Assembly (NCBI RefSeq): GCF_900177715.1
Contig: NZ_FXWG01000001.1
Location: forward strand, 310,001-374,000
Source: Altererythrobacter xiamenensis
Lineage (GTDB): Bacteria > Pseudomonadota > Alphaproteobacteria > Sphingomonadales > Sphingomonadaceae
Direction: 5' to 3'
DNA length: 64,000 nt
In this document: positions 43,395-53,502 of the stretch, piece after piece
Numbering within the stretch: position 1 is the stretch's first letter
Layout: every line of letters begins with the position of its first letter
Notes under the pieces: generated by a model
What the model saw: only the letters and a program-made list of their open reading frames with translations
Told to the model about the DNA's origin: nothing
The model's database searches: none
Translations under genes and position numbers: made by a program

Positions 43395-44794
43395 CAGTTT
43401 GCCGGTGTTGCACGCTCGGCGATGAAGTCGCGCACGGTGTCGTATTCGCCCGGCAGCTCTGTGTAAGCCTCTTCGCGCGCAAACAGATCGCCGACGCGAG
43501 TGGGCAGGTCCGGCCTCAGACCGATCGCGCGCTCGACCGCATCGCGGAACTTCGCCGGATGCGCGGTCGCCAGCGTTACAATCGGAGTGCTCGTTGCGAT
43601 GTCGGCCTGCTGCGCGGCGTGCAACCCGATGGCTGTATGCGGGTCTATGACCTGGCAGGAATGATCGTGCGCCCAGCGAATCGCGCGCGCCATATCGTCT
43701 GCATCTGCGCGCGCGCTGGTGAAGAGTTGCGCTGCCCCTTCGCGCTGCGAGTTCGTCAGCTGCATCGCCTTGGTGGTTTCAAAACCGCGCATCTGCTCGG
43801 CCATGGCCGACCCATCGCGGCCGCCGCAATCGAACAGGAGCCGTTCGAAATTGGAGCTGACCTGAATATCCATGCTTGGCGCAGCCGTCGGCGTGACGGT
43901 CCCGGCCGAGTAATCTCCGTCGGTCAGCGCGCGGTGGAGGATGTCGTTGACGTTGGTCGCCACGATCAGCTGCGAGATCGGCAGGCCCATTTTCGCCGCG
44001 ACGTAACCTGCAAAGACGTCACCGAAATTGCCGGTCGGCACGCTGAACGCGACTTCGCGATGCGGCGCACCCAGTTGCAGTGCGCTGGCGAAGTAATAGA
44101 CCACCTGCGCCATGAGCCGCGCCCAGTTGATCGAGTTGACCGCACCGATGTGGAAGCGGCTGGTGAGGCTCTCGTCGGAGAACATGCGCTTCACCATCGC
44201 CTGCGCGTCGTCGAAGCTGCCCTCGATAGCGATATTGTGGACGTTGGGTGCGCGAACGGTCGTCATCTGGCGGCGCTGGACGTCGCTGACCCGGCCATTC
44301 GGGTGCAGCATGAAAATGTCGACGCCTTCACGCCCCGCGACCGCGTCAATCGCCGCAGAACCAGTATCGCCGCTCGTGGCGCCGACGATGGTCAGGTTCG
44401 ACTTGCGGCGGCTGAGGAAGGTTTCGAACAGCAGGCCGAGGAGCTGCAGCGCAACGTCCTTGAACGCCAGCGTGGGGCCGTGGAACAACTCGAGCAGCCA
44501 TTGCCGCTCGTCGAGCTGGACCAGCGGGGTCACCGCATCATGCGCGAAGCGGCCATAGGCCTGCTGGCATAGGCTCAGCAGTTCTTCCTCACTCAGGCTG
44601 TCGCCAACAAACGGCGCCATGATCCGCGCGGCAAGTTCTGCATAAGGCAAGCCAGCCATATCGGCGATCTCGGCTTCGCTGAACTGCGGCCACTCGCGCG
44701 GCAGGTAAAGCCCGCCGTCGCTCGCGAGACCCGCCAGCGTGACGCCTTCGAAATCGAGCGCGAGCGCGCTCCCTCTGGTCGAGATATATTCCAT
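43394..44794 (-). CDS. thrC: Threonine synthase
   Basis: ThrC converts O-phosphohomoserine to threonine using PLP. The 466-aa protein (long, enterobacterial/fungal-type) has the PLP-lysine in LAFKDVALQLL, the phosphate loop GATSGDTGSAAI, and the N-terminal YLSTRG-like YISTRG motif. It sits just after SURF1, a common alphaproteobacterial order linking the cytochrome oxidase operon to thrC. Confidence 0.95.
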   Translation of the reverse strand: MEYISTRGSALALDFEGVTLAGLASDGGLYLPREWPQFSEAEIADMAGLPYAELAARIMAPFVGDSLSEEELLSLCQQAYGRFAHDAVTPLVQLDERQWLLELFHGPTLAFKDVALQLLGLLFETFLSRRKSNLTIVGATSGDTGSAAIDAVAGREGVDIFMLHPNGRVSDVQRRQMTTVRAPNVHNIAIEGSFDDAQAMVKRMFSDESLTSRFHIGAVNSINWARLMAQVVYYFASALQLGAPHREVAFSVPTGNFGDVFAGYVAAKMGLPISQLIVATNVNDILHRALTDGDYSAGTVTPTAAPSMDIQVSSNFERLLFDCGGRDGSAMAEQMRGFETTKAMQLTNSQREGAAQLFTSARADADDMARAIRWAHDHSCQVIDPHTAIGLHAAQQADIATSTPIVTLATAHPAKFRDAVERAIGLRPDLPTRVGDLFAREEAYTELPGEYDTVRDFIAERATPAN

Positions 44795-44852
44795 CGCCGT
44801 GCCGGTTAGCCGCGCTGGGACCGCTGGGCAAGAAAGGAGCGCTTTGCGCCCT

Positions 44853-45428
44853 TCAAGCTTCCTCGCGCAGCTTCTTTCTGATCGCGAGGAAATAGATCAC
44901 CAGAGCCGTCAGCGCGAAGAAGAACCACTGGCCGGCATAGGCAAGGTGATTGTTGGGCAGGTCGCTCGGATCGGGCTTGGCAAGAGGTTGGAGACCGGCG
45001 ACCGGGGGATCGGCCACTAGACGCGGTCCGGGAGCTATCGTGCCTTGAACTTCGCCGCCCGACCAATCGCCCTCGAGCGGTTGCCTTGTGAAGCCGAGCG
45101 CGACCTCCGCTTCCTCGCCATTGGCAAATCGACACGTGGCAATCTGCGCAAGGCCCTTCGCGCCATTGGCGGCCGTGGCAGCGCTGGTCCTGCGTCCGAT
45201 AACCTCGCGGCAATCGACGGCGCTACGACGGTAGAGGCGCTGTTCAACTTCGGCAGCACTGGTCGGCCATGCGACGAGACCCACCACCTCGCCAGCATCG
45301 CTATATCGCGCAATCAGCGCTTCCTTCTCGTCGGCCCGGCCCAACTGCCAGAAGCCGAGCGCGACCATGACACCGGCTGCAGCAAGGACGATGATCGTCG
45401 GAATGATGGGCAGCTTGCGGAGATTCAC
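44853..45428 (-). CDS. SURF1-family cytochrome oxidase assembly protein
   Basis: The 191-aa protein has one membrane helix at each end (about residues 8-27 and 163-183) and a periplasmic core with GFWQLGRADEKEALI, VALGFTRQ and NNHLAYAGQWFFFALTALVIY, the SURF1 pattern. SURF1 helps heme a insertion into subunit I of aa3-type oxidase. It overlaps the DUF983 gene by 4 bp (ATGA). Confidence 0.92.
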   Translation of the reverse strand: MNLRKLPIIPTIIVLAAAGVMVALGFWQLGRADEKEALIARYSDAGEVVGLVAWPTSAAEVEQRLYRRSAVDCREVIGRRTSAATAANGAKGLAQIATCRFANGEEAEVALGFTRQPLEGDWSGGEVQGTIAPGPRLVADPPVAGLQPLAKPDPSDLPNNHLAYAGQWFFFALTALVIYFLAIRKKLREEA

Positions 45429-45832
45429 CGCTCACCTTCCTCGCCTGACGAGGAAACCGCCTCAGCCGCCTTGTTGCGATATTCGGCGATCAGCAGCCAT
45501 GCCTTTGCCACCCGAAGGCCGAGCAGCACCGCGCCCGTGGTTATCGGAATCCAGATCAGCGCGTGCACCCAGAAAGGCGGCGCCAGCGCCACTTCGAGCC
45601 ACAGCGCAAGGCCAACGATCAGTGCGCCGATCATCAGCGTCAGGAATGCCGCTGGCCCGTCACCGACATTAAAGCGCGAAAGATCCAGCCCGCATACACG
45701 GCAACGCGGCGCGAACTGCACGACGCCGTCAAACAGCGTCCGCGAGCCGCATTTGGGGCACAAACCGAAAAGGGCAGCCTGAGCGAACTCCGGCTGCCCC
45801 TGTTCGTTTGCAGGACTTTCGTCCGCGTCCAT
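45425..45832 (-). CDS. DUF983 zinc-ribbon membrane protein
   Basis: The 135-aa protein has two CxxC pairs (GLCPKCGSRTLF and PRCRVCGLDLS) followed by two membrane helices (about residues 55-76 and 82-104), the DUF983 architecture. It is regularly found between coxC and SURF1 genes and is presumed to help oxidase assembly. Its ATG overlaps the ctaE stop by one base. Confidence 0.9.
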   Translation of the reverse strand: MDADESPANEQGQPEFAQAALFGLCPKCGSRTLFDGVVQFAPRCRVCGLDLSRFNVGDGPAAFLTLMIGALIVGLALWLEVALAPPFWVHALIWIPITTGAVLLGLRVAKAWLLIAEYRNKAAEAVSSSGEEGER

Positions 45833-46698
45833 CAATGGATCGGCGCGCCCCAACCGCCCCAGATGTAGACGGCGATGAAGAGGAACAGCCACACGACGTC
45901 GACGAAGTGCCAGTACCATGCTGCCGCTTCGAAACCGAAGTGCTGGCGCGGAGTGAAGTGGCCCTTGTAAGCGCGCAGCAGGCACACGATCAGGAAGATC
46001 GTGCCGACCAGGACGTGGAACCCGTGGAACCCGGTCGCCATGTAGAAGCCCGAGCTATAGGTGTTTCCGCCGAAGCCGAACGGCGCGACGGCATATTCAT
46101 ATGCCTGAATCGAGGTGAACAACACGCCGAGCAGGATGGTCGCCCACAGGCCCTTCTTGAGACCATCGCGATCGCCATGGATCAGCGCATGGTGCGCCCA
46201 GGTGACCGTGGTACCCGAACACAGCAGGATCAGCGTGTTGAGCAGCGGGAGCGAGAACGGATCGAGGACTTCCATGCCCTCGGGCACCAGCGTAGCGCGA
46301 GCAAGCGCGCCTTCCTGGCCGAAGAGCGTGGTCGTCAGGCCCGTTTCGGGATCGTAGGTGAGCGGCTCGGGGAACAGGGCGAAGTCGAAGAATGCCCAGA
46401 ACCAGCCAACGAAGAACATCACTTCGGACGCGATGAACAGGATCATGCCGTAGCGCATGTGGAGCTGGACGACCGGCGTGTGGTCGCCGCCTTGTGCTTC
46501 CTTCACGACATTGCCGAACCAGCTGAAGAAAGTCGCGATCAGGCCCATGATGCCGAGCCCCAGCACGATCTGCCAGCTGGCCATGTCGTGCATCATCAGC
46601 ACCATGCCACTGGTGAATGTCAGAGCCGAAAAGGCGCCGATCAGCGGCCAGATATCGGGTTCGAGAATGTGATAATCGTGGTTCTTGGTGCCAGCCAT
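45832..46698 (-). CDS. ctaE: Cytochrome c oxidase subunit III
   Basis: Subunit III of the aa3 oxidase stabilises the complex and the oxygen path. The 288-aa protein has seven probable membrane helices, the opening NHDYHILEPDIWPL, the conserved acidic residues in FIASEVMFFVGWFWAFFD, and the terminal AAWYWHFVDVVWLFLF. It lies between ctaG and DUF983. Confidence 0.96.
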   Translation of the reverse strand: MAGTKNHDYHILEPDIWPLIGAFSALTFTSGMVLMMHDMASWQIVLGLGIMGLIATFFSWFGNVVKEAQGGDHTPVVQLHMRYGMILFIASEVMFFVGWFWAFFDFALFPEPLTYDPETGLTTTLFGQEGALARATLVPEGMEVLDPFSLPLLNTLILLCSGTTVTWAHHALIHGDRDGLKKGLWATILLGVLFTSIQAYEYAVAPFGFGGNTYSSGFYMATGFHGFHVLVGTIFLIVCLLRAYKGHFTPRQHFGFEAAAWYWHFVDVVWLFLFIAVYIWGGWGAPIH

Positions 46699-46760
46699 GA
46701 ATCAATCCTGTCGTATGGGTGACCCGCCCTTAAAGCGCCACGGCGCGCGGGTCCAGAGGC

Positions 46761-47333
46761 TTAGGAGCCTTGATCCTTCGCCTTGTGAAAAGTGTAGCTC
46801 AACGTGATCTGTTCGACGCCCTGCATATTCTCGTCCTCCAGCGCCGCCGGATCGACGTAATAGAGGACCGGCATATGGACTTCTTCGCCGGGCTGCAGCG
46901 TCTGCTCGGTGAAGCAGAAACACTGAATCTTGTTGAAATATTTGCCAGCCTGCTCCGGCTCGACGTTGAAGGTTGCGGTACCGGTGATCGGAATCGAAGA
47001 GTTGTTCCTGGCAACATAGGTCGCCATGTCGCGCACCCCGATCTGCACCGTGTCGGTCGGCTGCGAAGGACGGAAAGTCCAGGGAACATCGCGCGCGGTC
47101 GAAGCATCGAAGCGGACCGAAATGGTCTTGCCGCCTGCACTCTGCGCGAGGCGTTCGGCAATCGCCGCATCGCTCTCGCTCGCGCGCTGGGTCGTGCCAC
47201 CGAAGCCGGTCACCCGGCAGAACAGGTCGTAAAGCGGGACGGCCGCATAGCCCATGCCAAGCATGGCGAGTGCACCGATCAAGGCATAGATGCCGGTACG
47301 AAGATTCTTCTGCTCGAGCGTCGCCGTCGTCAC
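46761..47333 (-). CDS. ctaG: Copper chaperone for cytochrome oxidase (Cox11/CtaG)
   Basis: CtaG delivers copper to the CuB site of subunit I. The 190-aa protein has an N-terminal membrane anchor (about residues 14-36), the PLYDLFCRVTGFGGT region, and the copper-binding KIQCFCFTEQ motif. The GTG at 47333 is chosen because it follows the upstream stop by 4 bp with TGAGG before it; a longer start would overlap the 41-aa gene. Confidence 0.92.
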   Translation of the reverse strand: MTTATLEQKNLRTGIYALIGALAMLGMGYAAVPLYDLFCRVTGFGGTTQRASESDAAIAERLAQSAGGKTISVRFDASTARDVPWTFRPSQPTDTVQIGVRDMATYVARNNSSIPITGTATFNVEPEQAGKYFNKIQCFCFTEQTLQPGEEVHMPVLYYVDPAALEDENMQGVEQITLSYTFHKAKDQGS

Positions 47334-47337
47334 CGCC

Positions 47338-47463
47338 TCAGTCTCCCATCCGTACAATGGTGATAGCGTAGAAAAGCACCACGAAGAACAGCAGCACGCC
47401 GCCGAGCACGAGATTCCGGCTCTTCTGGCGCTTGCGGATTTCGGTTTCTTCTTCAGGGGTCAT
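47338..47463 (-). CDS. 41-aa single-helix protein in the cta operon
   Basis: The product has a charged N-terminus ([17 protein letters not shown]) and one membrane helix (LVLGGVLLFFVVLFYAITIV). Its ATG overlaps the ctaB stop (TAATG) and its stop is 4 bp before ctaG, so it is firmly inside the operon. Short proteins in this position (CoxF-like) are seen in other alphaproteobacteria and may be assembly factors or small subunits. Confidence 0.82.
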   Translation of the reverse strand: MTPEEETEIRKRQKSRNLVLGGVLLFFVVLFYAITIVRMGD

Positions 47464-48380
47464 TAGATCCATCCTTGCGCCGCTGCCACACGGTCGACGA
47501 CCAGTGCGCCGAACAGCGCGAACAAATAAAGGATGCTGAATGCGAACAGCCGCTTTTCGGGACGCATTGCATCGCCTTCCGGTTCAGAATTGCGCAAGGC
47601 AACGGGTAGCGAAAGCGCAAAGAATGCAAGCGAGAGCGCGAGCGCGGCAACACCGTAGATCGCGCCCGTTCCGCCGATGAACCACGGCGTTGCAGCGAGA
47701 GGTACGAGGAGGCCGGCATAAGCAAGGATTTGTCGACGCGTGGCGCGCTCACCTGCGACGACCGGCATCATCGGGATACCAACCTTGGCGTAATCGGTCT
47801 TCACGAACAGCGCGAGCGCCCAGAAATGTGGCGGCGTCCACATGAAGATGATCGCGAACAGCAGCAGCGGCATGGCGGTAATCTCGCCCGAAACGGCGAC
47901 CCATCCGATCAGCGGAGGGAATGCCCCCGCTCCGCCACCTATCACGATGTTCTGCGGCGTGCGCGGCTTCAGCCAGATCGTGTAGATCACGGCGTAATAA
48001 ACGACCGCGGCCGCGAGGCAGATCGCCGCCAGCCAGTTCACCGCAATTCCCATTACTCCGACCGAGAAGAGCGACAGGAAAATACCGAAATCGCGCGCAT
48101 CGGTACGTTGAAGACGCCCACTAGGGAGAGGGCGCGCCGACGTCCGCTTCATCCCCGCGTCGAGATCCGCTTCCCACCACTGGTTGAGGGCTGCCGAACC
48201 GCCAGCGCCAAGCGCAATGCAAAGGATGGCGGTAAAGCCAATGATCGAGTGGATGCTGCCTGGAGCAGCGAGAAGACCGCAGATCCCGGTGAAGATCACC
48301 AGGGTCATCACGCGCGGCTTCGTCAGCGCGAAAAAATCGCGCCAATCGGCCGGGAGGGTCTGAACGCTAGCCTGGGTCAT
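47463..48380 (-). CDS. ctaB: Protoheme IX farnesyltransferase
   Basis: CtaB adds a farnesyl group to heme b to make heme o, the precursor of heme a. The 305-aa membrane protein has about eight or nine helices and the two Asp-rich prenyl-binding motifs ([15 protein letters not shown] and the cytoplasmic [15 protein letters not shown] loop). It follows ctaD after a hairpin that may attenuate transcription. Confidence 0.95.
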   Translation of the reverse strand: MTQASVQTLPADWRDFFALTKPRVMTLVIFTGICGLLAAPGSIHSIIGFTAILCIALGAGGSAALNQWWEADLDAGMKRTSARPLPSGRLQRTDARDFGIFLSLFSVGVMGIAVNWLAAICLAAAVVYYAVIYTIWLKPRTPQNIVIGGGAGAFPPLIGWVAVSGEITAMPLLLFAIIFMWTPPHFWALALFVKTDYAKVGIPMMPVVAGERATRRQILAYAGLLVPLAATPWFIGGTGAIYGVAALALSLAFFALSLPVALRNSEPEGDAMRPEKRLFAFSILYLFALFGALVVDRVAAAQGWI

Positions 48381-48413
48381 CTCGAGCAGTTTCGGTCGGT
48401 TTCATAAAGGGAA

Positions 48414-48433
48414 GGCGCACCTTGCGGCGCGCC
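48414..48433 (-). terminator. Hairpin between ctaD and ctaB
   Basis: On the minus strand GGCGCGCC pairs with GGTGCGCC over a GCAA loop (8 bp, one G-U), followed by TTCCCTTT. It could partly terminate transcription so that the structural subunits exceed the assembly genes, or protect the ctaCD mRNA 3' end. Confidence 0.5.
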
Positions 48434-48485
48434 CCCCCGGTTTTTGTTTGTCTTACCCTCAATCTACCGGGAGGGCGAATGCCAA

Positions 48486-50189
48486 TCAGGCAGTTGCCGG
48501 ACGGTGATCGTGGTAGTCGTGATGGTCCTCGATCACCGGCAGCGTTTCGAACTGGTGATAGGGCGGCGGGCTCGGCAGGGTCCATTCGAGCGTCGTCGCG
48601 CCTTCGCCCCACGGGTTTGCCCCCACTTTCTTGCCGGCCATGAAGGCGTAGGCAAGGTTGGCGAAGAACACCAGCATGGACGCAGCCATGATGTAGTAGC
48701 CCATCGAACTGATCTCGTTCCAGTAGCTATAGGCCGGGGTGTAGTCCGGATAGCGACGCGGCATGCCCTGCATTCCGAGGAAGTGCTGCGGAAAGAAGAT
48801 CACGTTCACGCCGATGAAGAAGCCCCAGAAGTGCAGGTGCGAGAGGAACTCGCTGTGCATCCGGCCACTCATCTTCGGGAACCAGTAATAGAACCCGGCG
48901 AAGAGCGAGAAGACCGCGCCCATCGACAGCACGTAGTGGAAGTGAGCAACGACGTAATAGGTGTCGTGCAGGTTGTCGTCGATGCCGCCATTGGCAAGCA
49001 CGACGCCGGTCACACCACCGACGGTGAAGAGGAAGATGAAACCCATCGCCCAGACCATCGGTGACTTGAACTCGAGGCTGCCGCCCCACATCGTCGCCAC
49101 CCAGCTGAAGATTTTCACGCCGGTCGGGACCGCGATGACCATGGTCGCTGCGGTGAAGTACATCTTCGTGTTCACGTCGAGACCGACGGTGTACATGTGG
49201 TGCGCCCACACGATGAAGCCGACGACGCCGATAGCGACCATGGCATAGGCCATACCGAGGTAACCGAACACCGGCTTGCGGCTGAAGGTCGCGACGATCT
49301 GCGAGACCATGCCGAAGCCCGGCAGGATCATGATGTAGACCTCGGGGTGACCGAAGAACCAGAACAGGTGCTGGTAGAGGATCGGGTCGCCGCCGCCGGC
49401 AGGATCGAAGAAGGTCGTGCCGAAGTTACGGTCGGTCAGCAGCATGGTGATCGCGGCGGCAAGCACCGGAAGCGCCAGCAGCAGCAGGAATGCGGTGACC
49501 AGCACCGACCACACGAACAGCGGCATCTTGTGCAGGGTCATGCCCGGCGCACGCATGTTGAAGATGGTGGTGATGAAGTTCGTCGCACCCAGGATCGAGC
49601 CTGCGCCTGCAAGGTGCAGCGAGAAGATCGCGAAATCGACCGCCGGACCCGTGGAGCCGGTCGTCGAGAGCGGCGCATAGACCGTCCAGCCGACGCCTGC
49701 GCCAATACCCGTACCTCCAGGTACGAACAGCGAGAAGCAGAGGCTCAGGAAGCCCACGACGGTCAGCCAGAACGAAATATTGTTCATGCGCGGGAACGCC
49801 ATGTCCGGCGCGCCGATCATCAGCGGCACGAACCAGTTGCCGAAGCCGCCGATCATGGCCGGCATGACCATGAAGAAGACCATGATAAGGCCGTGGGCGG
49901 TGATGAACACGTTCCACATGTGGAGATTGGCATCGAAGCTCGGCTCGCCGCCGAAAAACTCGACCCACCAGCCCAGGACCTGGATGCCCGGACTTGCGAG
50001 CTCGGCGCGCATGACGCCCGACATCGCGCCGCCAATGATCCCCGCGATGATCGCGAAGATCAGGTAAAGCGTGCCGATATCCTTGTGGTTGGTCGACATG
50101 AACCAGCGGGCAAAGAAGCCCGGCTTGTGATCGGCATCATGGGCATGATCGTCATGATGCGTGTCGAAACCGTCTGCGGTGGTGGCCAT
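48486..50189 (-). CDS. ctaD: Cytochrome c oxidase subunit I
   Basis: Subunit I holds heme a and the heme a3-CuB centre where oxygen is reduced. The 567-aa protein has twelve membrane helices, the CuB/His-Tyr region [17 protein letters not shown], the HHMYTVGLD loop, and the heme ligand segment [12 protein letters not shown]. The N-terminus is extended and His/Asp-rich ([11 protein letters not shown]). It follows ctaC by 55 bp. Confidence 0.98.
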   Translation of the reverse strand: MATTADGFDTHHDDHAHDADHKPGFFARWFMSTNHKDIGTLYLIFAIIAGIIGGAMSGVMRAELASPGIQVLGWWVEFFGGEPSFDANLHMWNVFITAHGLIMVFFMVMPAMIGGFGNWFVPLMIGAPDMAFPRMNNISFWLTVVGFLSLCFSLFVPGGTGIGAGVGWTVYAPLSTTGSTGPAVDFAIFSLHLAGAGSILGATNFITTIFNMRAPGMTLHKMPLFVWSVLVTAFLLLLALPVLAAAITMLLTDRNFGTTFFDPAGGGDPILYQHLFWFFGHPEVYIMILPGFGMVSQIVATFSRKPVFGYLGMAYAMVAIGVVGFIVWAHHMYTVGLDVNTKMYFTAATMVIAVPTGVKIFSWVATMWGGSLEFKSPMVWAMGFIFLFTVGGVTGVVLANGGIDDNLHDTYYVVAHFHYVLSMGAVFSLFAGFYYWFPKMSGRMHSEFLSHLHFWGFFIGVNVIFFPQHFLGMQGMPRRYPDYTPAYSYWNEISSMGYYIMAASMLVFFANLAYAFMAGKKVGANPWGEGATTLEWTLPSPPPYHQFETLPVIEDHHDYHDHRPATA

Positions 50190-50244
50190 CGTTCAAATAC
50201 TCTCGGACTGATTCTGTCTGTTCAATTCGGTGTTCGCCAGGCGA

Positions 50245-51303
50245 TCAGGTCGTCGGCGAGGTATCTTCGGTCGGCGGAGGACCCGCCGTCGGCGCATCGG
50301 GTAGGACGCTGTCCGGAACTTCGAGCTCGGCCGGCTCGAATGCCGGCTGGTCGCTGCCTTCATCGCCGCCGACAGTGCCGCCCGGCTGCTGACGCACCCA
50401 GGCTTCCCACTGATCGCGCGGCAGTGCTTCGACCGCGATCGGCATGTAGCCGTGGCGCGCGCCACAAAGCTCCGAGCACTGGCCGTAGTAAACGCCGGGT
50501 TCGTCGATCACGAGCATCTTCTCGTTAAGACGGCCTGGCACGGCGTCGAGCTTGAACCACAGCGAAGGCACAGCGAAAGAGTGGATCACGTCGGCTGCGG
50601 TGGTCTGCAGGCGGATCGGCGTATTGGCCGGAAGGACAAGGCGATTGTCCACAGCAAGCTGCGGCGGCTCACCGCTTGCAAGCGCGTCAGCTTCGTCCAA
50701 CATGTTGGAGATGATCTCGAACCCGCCGTTGTCGGGATATTCGTAACCCCAGTACCACTGGTAACCGATCGCCTTGACCGTCACCGCATCTTCGGGTGGT
50801 GTTTCGTACTGCTTCGCGAGCAGCGAGATCGACGGAACTGCGATCCCGACGAGGATCAGGACCGGAACGAGCGTCCACACGACTTCGATCAGCGTGTTGT
50901 GCGTCGTCTTCGACGGCGTCGGATTGGCACCACGACGATACCGCGCCACGACCCACAAGAGCAGGCCAAGCACGAAGAGGCTGATGATCGTGATCACCGG
51001 AAGCAGAATGGAGTTGTGCATCCACAAGGCATAATCGCCATTGGCGGAGAACTGGTCCTGGAAGGTGATCCCACCCTGCACCGGCATGCCCTTGCCCTCT
51101 GTCGGAGCCATCGGCGTATAGCTGCCGGCGGTTTCCGTGACCGCCGCATCGGCAGCCTCGGCACCATCGACGGTGGTTTCGGCTGCAGTGGCCTCTGCCG
51201 CGTCCTGCGCAACTGCGACACGAGGCATCAAAGCCACGAGCACAGCCGCCATAAGCGCTGCAAGGAAGAAGTAAGCCTGCTTTTGAATATGACCCCGGAT
51301 CAT
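50245..51303 (-). CDS. ctaC: Cytochrome c oxidase subunit II
   Basis: Subunit II accepts electrons from cytochrome c through the dinuclear CuA site. The 352-aa precursor has a signal peptide (ending near RVAVAQD), an acidic/Ala-rich spacer, two membrane helices, and the CuA site C-SEL-C-GARHGYM after GVYYGQ. A Pro/Glu-rich tail of about 50 residues follows. The ATG at 51303 begins the signal sequence. It heads the cta-thrC-moa series. Confidence 0.95.
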   Translation of the reverse strand: MIRGHIQKQAYFFLAALMAAVLVALMPRVAVAQDAAEATAAETTVDGAEAADAAVTETAGSYTPMAPTEGKGMPVQGGITFQDQFSANGDYALWMHNSILLPVITIISLFVLGLLLWVVARYRRGANPTPSKTTHNTLIEVVWTLVPVLILVGIAVPSISLLAKQYETPPEDAVTVKAIGYQWYWGYEYPDNGGFEIISNMLDEADALASGEPPQLAVDNRLVLPANTPIRLQTTAADVIHSFAVPSLWFKLDAVPGRLNEKMLVIDEPGVYYGQCSELCGARHGYMPIAVEALPRDQWEAWVRQQPGGTVGGDEGSDQPAFEPAELEVPDSVLPDAPTAGPPPTEDTSPTT

Positions 51304-51514
51304 CAGTCTCGCGCTTTCCGCTTTTTCGAGTCTCTGCACCCGCTGCACTCGGTCTGAGTACCGGACAGGCGCCGTCAATTACCCTGCTGTGACACAGGTT
51401 TGCCGCGCCCTATAGGCCCGCTTGCCCCCTGCCTCAAGCGCTTCTAGGGAGAAAAATACGCAAGCCGGCATGTTCGCCGCGCAACCATCAGTGAAAGAGC
51501 GAGATAAAAACACG

Positions 51515-52093
51515 ATGACCGATGAAGAGGTGCTGGCCGAATTCCGTAGCTGCGACGCGCTGCTCGAAGGGCATTTCAAACTCTCCTCGGGACGGCACAG
51601 CGGGCATTATCTGCAATGCGCAAGGGTGTTGATGAATGCCGAACGCGCCGGAAATCTGGCTCGCGCTCTCGCTCAGAAAATCCCGCGTGAGATTCGCAAC
51701 AAGGTGGACGTCGTCATTTCTCCGGCCATGGGCGGACTCATCATCGGGCATGAAATGGGCCGTGCGTTAGGCAAGGACGCCATGTTCCTCGAACGGCCCG
51801 AGGGTACGTTTCACCTGCGGCGCGGATTCGCGATCGAGCCGGGCGCCAGGGTCCTGATGGTCGAGGACGTGGTGACCACCGGCCTCTCCAGTCGCGAGGC
51901 GATCGAGGCGGTCGGCCGGGAAGGCGGCGAAGTGATCGCCGAGGTCGCTCTTGTCGATCGCTCGGCCGGCGAAGTCGATCTGGGCGTGCCCTTCTTCCCG
52001 CTGATCGATATCAGCTTCCCGAGCTATGCCGAGGACGAAGTACCCGACGAGCTCGCCGCTATTCCGGTGACCAAGCCCGGCAGCCGGAGTTGA
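51515..52093 (+). CDS. pyrE: Orotate phosphoribosyltransferase
   Basis: PyrE joins orotate to PRPP to give OMP. The 192-aa protein has the PRPP-binding motif [14 protein letters not shown] and the flexible loop region [14 protein letters not shown]. The ATG at 51515 starts [10 protein letters not shown], as in close homologues. It leads a plus-strand series with pdxJ 1 bp later. Confidence 0.94.
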   Translation: MTDEEVLAEFRSCDALLEGHFKLSSGRHSGHYLQCARVLMNAERAGNLARALAQKIPREIRNKVDVVISPAMGGLIIGHEMGRALGKDAMFLERPEGTFHLRRGFAIEPGARVLMVEDVVTTGLSSREAIEAVGREGGEVIAEVALVDRSAGEVDLGVPFFPLIDISFPSYAEDEVPDELAAIPVTKPGSRS

Positions 52094-52094
52094 T

Positions 52095-52835
52095 ATGAGC
52101 AATCGACTCAGACTTGGAGTGAACATCGATCACGTTGCGACCATTCGCAACGCGCGCGGGGGCGATCATCCCGATCCGGTCCGCGCGGCCGAGATCGTCG
52201 CGAGCGTCGGCGGGGACGGCATCACGGCTCACCTGCGCGAGGACCGTCGTCATATTCGCGACGAAGACCTCGCACGCATCCAGGCCGCGACCGACCTGCC
52301 ATTGAACCTGGAGATGGCCGCGACGGAGGAAATGCTCGAGATCGCTCTGCGGCATAAGCCGCACGCCGCCTGCATCGTCCCCGAGAAGCGCGAGGAGCGC
52401 ACGACCGAGGGCGGCCTCGACGCCGCAGGACTGCACAACCAGATCGCACCGATCGTTGCACGGCTCAAGGATGCCGGTATCCGCGTATCGCTTTTTATCG
52501 AGGCGACCGAACGCCAGCTCGACGCCGCACTGCGGCTCGGCGCGCCCGTGGTGGAATTTCACACGGGCGAATACGCGCACGCGCATCTCGATGGGGACAG
52601 CGAGAGGACGGCCGGCGAATTGAAGCGGATTGCCGACATGGCCGCGCTCGCCGCCAAGAACGGGATCGAGCCACACGCCGGTCATGGTCTGACCTATGAA
52701 AACGTCCAGCCGATTGCTGCCATCCCGCAACTCGCTGAGCTCAACATCGGACATTATCTGATCGGCGAGGCAGTATTCACCGGGCTCGAACCGGCGGTGC
52801 GCAAGATGCGCGAGCTGATGGACGAAGCGCGATGA
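52095..52835 (+). CDS. pdxJ: Pyridoxine 5'-phosphate synthase
   Basis: PdxJ condenses the PdxA product with deoxyxylulose-5-phosphate to form pyridoxine 5'-phosphate. The 246-aa TIM barrel has the signature start [17 protein letters not shown], the active-site residues in [12 protein letters not shown], and GHGLTYENV. With pdxA at 7238 it gives both halves of the ring-closing step. It precedes a small membrane protein, acpS and lepB, a common alphaproteobacterial order. Confidence 0.96.
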   Translation: MSNRLRLGVNIDHVATIRNARGGDHPDPVRAAEIVASVGGDGITAHLREDRRHIRDEDLARIQAATDLPLNLEMAATEEMLEIALRHKPHAACIVPEKREERTTEGGLDAAGLHNQIAPIVARLKDAGIRVSLFIEATERQLDAALRLGAPVVEFHTGEYAHAHLDGDSERTAGELKRIADMAALAAKNGIEPHAGHGLTYENVQPIAAIPQLAELNIGHYLIGEAVFTGLEPAVRKMRELMDEAR

Positions 52836-53104
52836 GCCAAGATACGCTCACCCGCCAACAGACGGTCTGGGCTGCGATTGCGGCAGCGATATTCCTGATG
52901 AGCCTCGGCTGGCTGGGCATCGCCATCACCAATGGAGCCATGCTGGCATTCGCGATCGGCTGGCCGGTCCTGCAGGTGGTCGGCTATGCCGGCTCGTTGA
53001 AGCGTGCCCGCGGCGACACAGCGCACTACCTTTTCAAGGCGCAGGTGATGCTCAACATCATCGTTGTCGCGCTACTGATCGCGCTGATAGTGAGAGCATC
53101 ATGA
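52832..53104 (+). CDS. Small membrane protein, unknown
   Basis: The 90-aa protein has three hydrophobic segments (about residues 12-28, 32-52 and 68-88). It is linked by ATGA overlaps both to pdxJ upstream and to acpS downstream, so it is certainly translated in the operon. I know no function for this family. Confidence 0.78.
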   Translation: MSQDTLTRQQTVWAAIAAAIFLMSLGWLGIAITNGAMLAFAIGWPVLQVVGYAGSLKRARGDTAHYLFKAQVMLNIIVVALLIALIVRAS

Positions 53105-53502
53105 TCATCGGAATGGGCAGCGACCTGTGCAACATCGAGCGAATTCAGAACTCGCTCGACCGCTTCGGCGAACGCTTCGAAATGCGCGTTTTTACCGAGA
53201 TCGAGCGGGCGAAGGCGCAGCGCCGCCCCTTCACCATCGCCGGCACCTACGCCAAGCGATTCGCCGCCAAGGAAGCCTTCAGCAAGGCGGTCGGTACCGG
53301 TTTCCGGCGCGGCGTCTTCATGAAAGATATCGGTGTGGTCAATGCGCCATCGGGTGCACCAACGCTGGCGCTCGAGGGAGGCGCTGCAATCCGGCTTGCG
53401 GAATTGACGCCGGACGGCCATGAGGCCGCCATTCATCTCACCCTAACCGACGATCACCCATGGGCTCAGGCTTTCGTGATCATCGAAGCGCACCCCCTAT
53501 GA
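53101..53502 (+). CDS. acpS: Holo-[acyl-carrier-protein] synthase
   Basis: AcpS transfers 4'-phosphopantetheine from CoA to acyl carrier protein. The 133-aa protein has the metal-binding start [14 protein letters not shown] and the core [20 protein letters not shown] overlaps link it to the genes on both sides, including lepB. Confidence 0.95.
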   Translation: MIIGMGSDLCNIERIQNSLDRFGERFEMRVFTEIERAKAQRRPFTIAGTYAKRFAAKEAFSKAVGTGFRRGVFMKDIGVVNAPSGAPTLALEGGAAIRLAELTPDGHEAAIHLTLTDDHPWAQAFVIIEAHPL

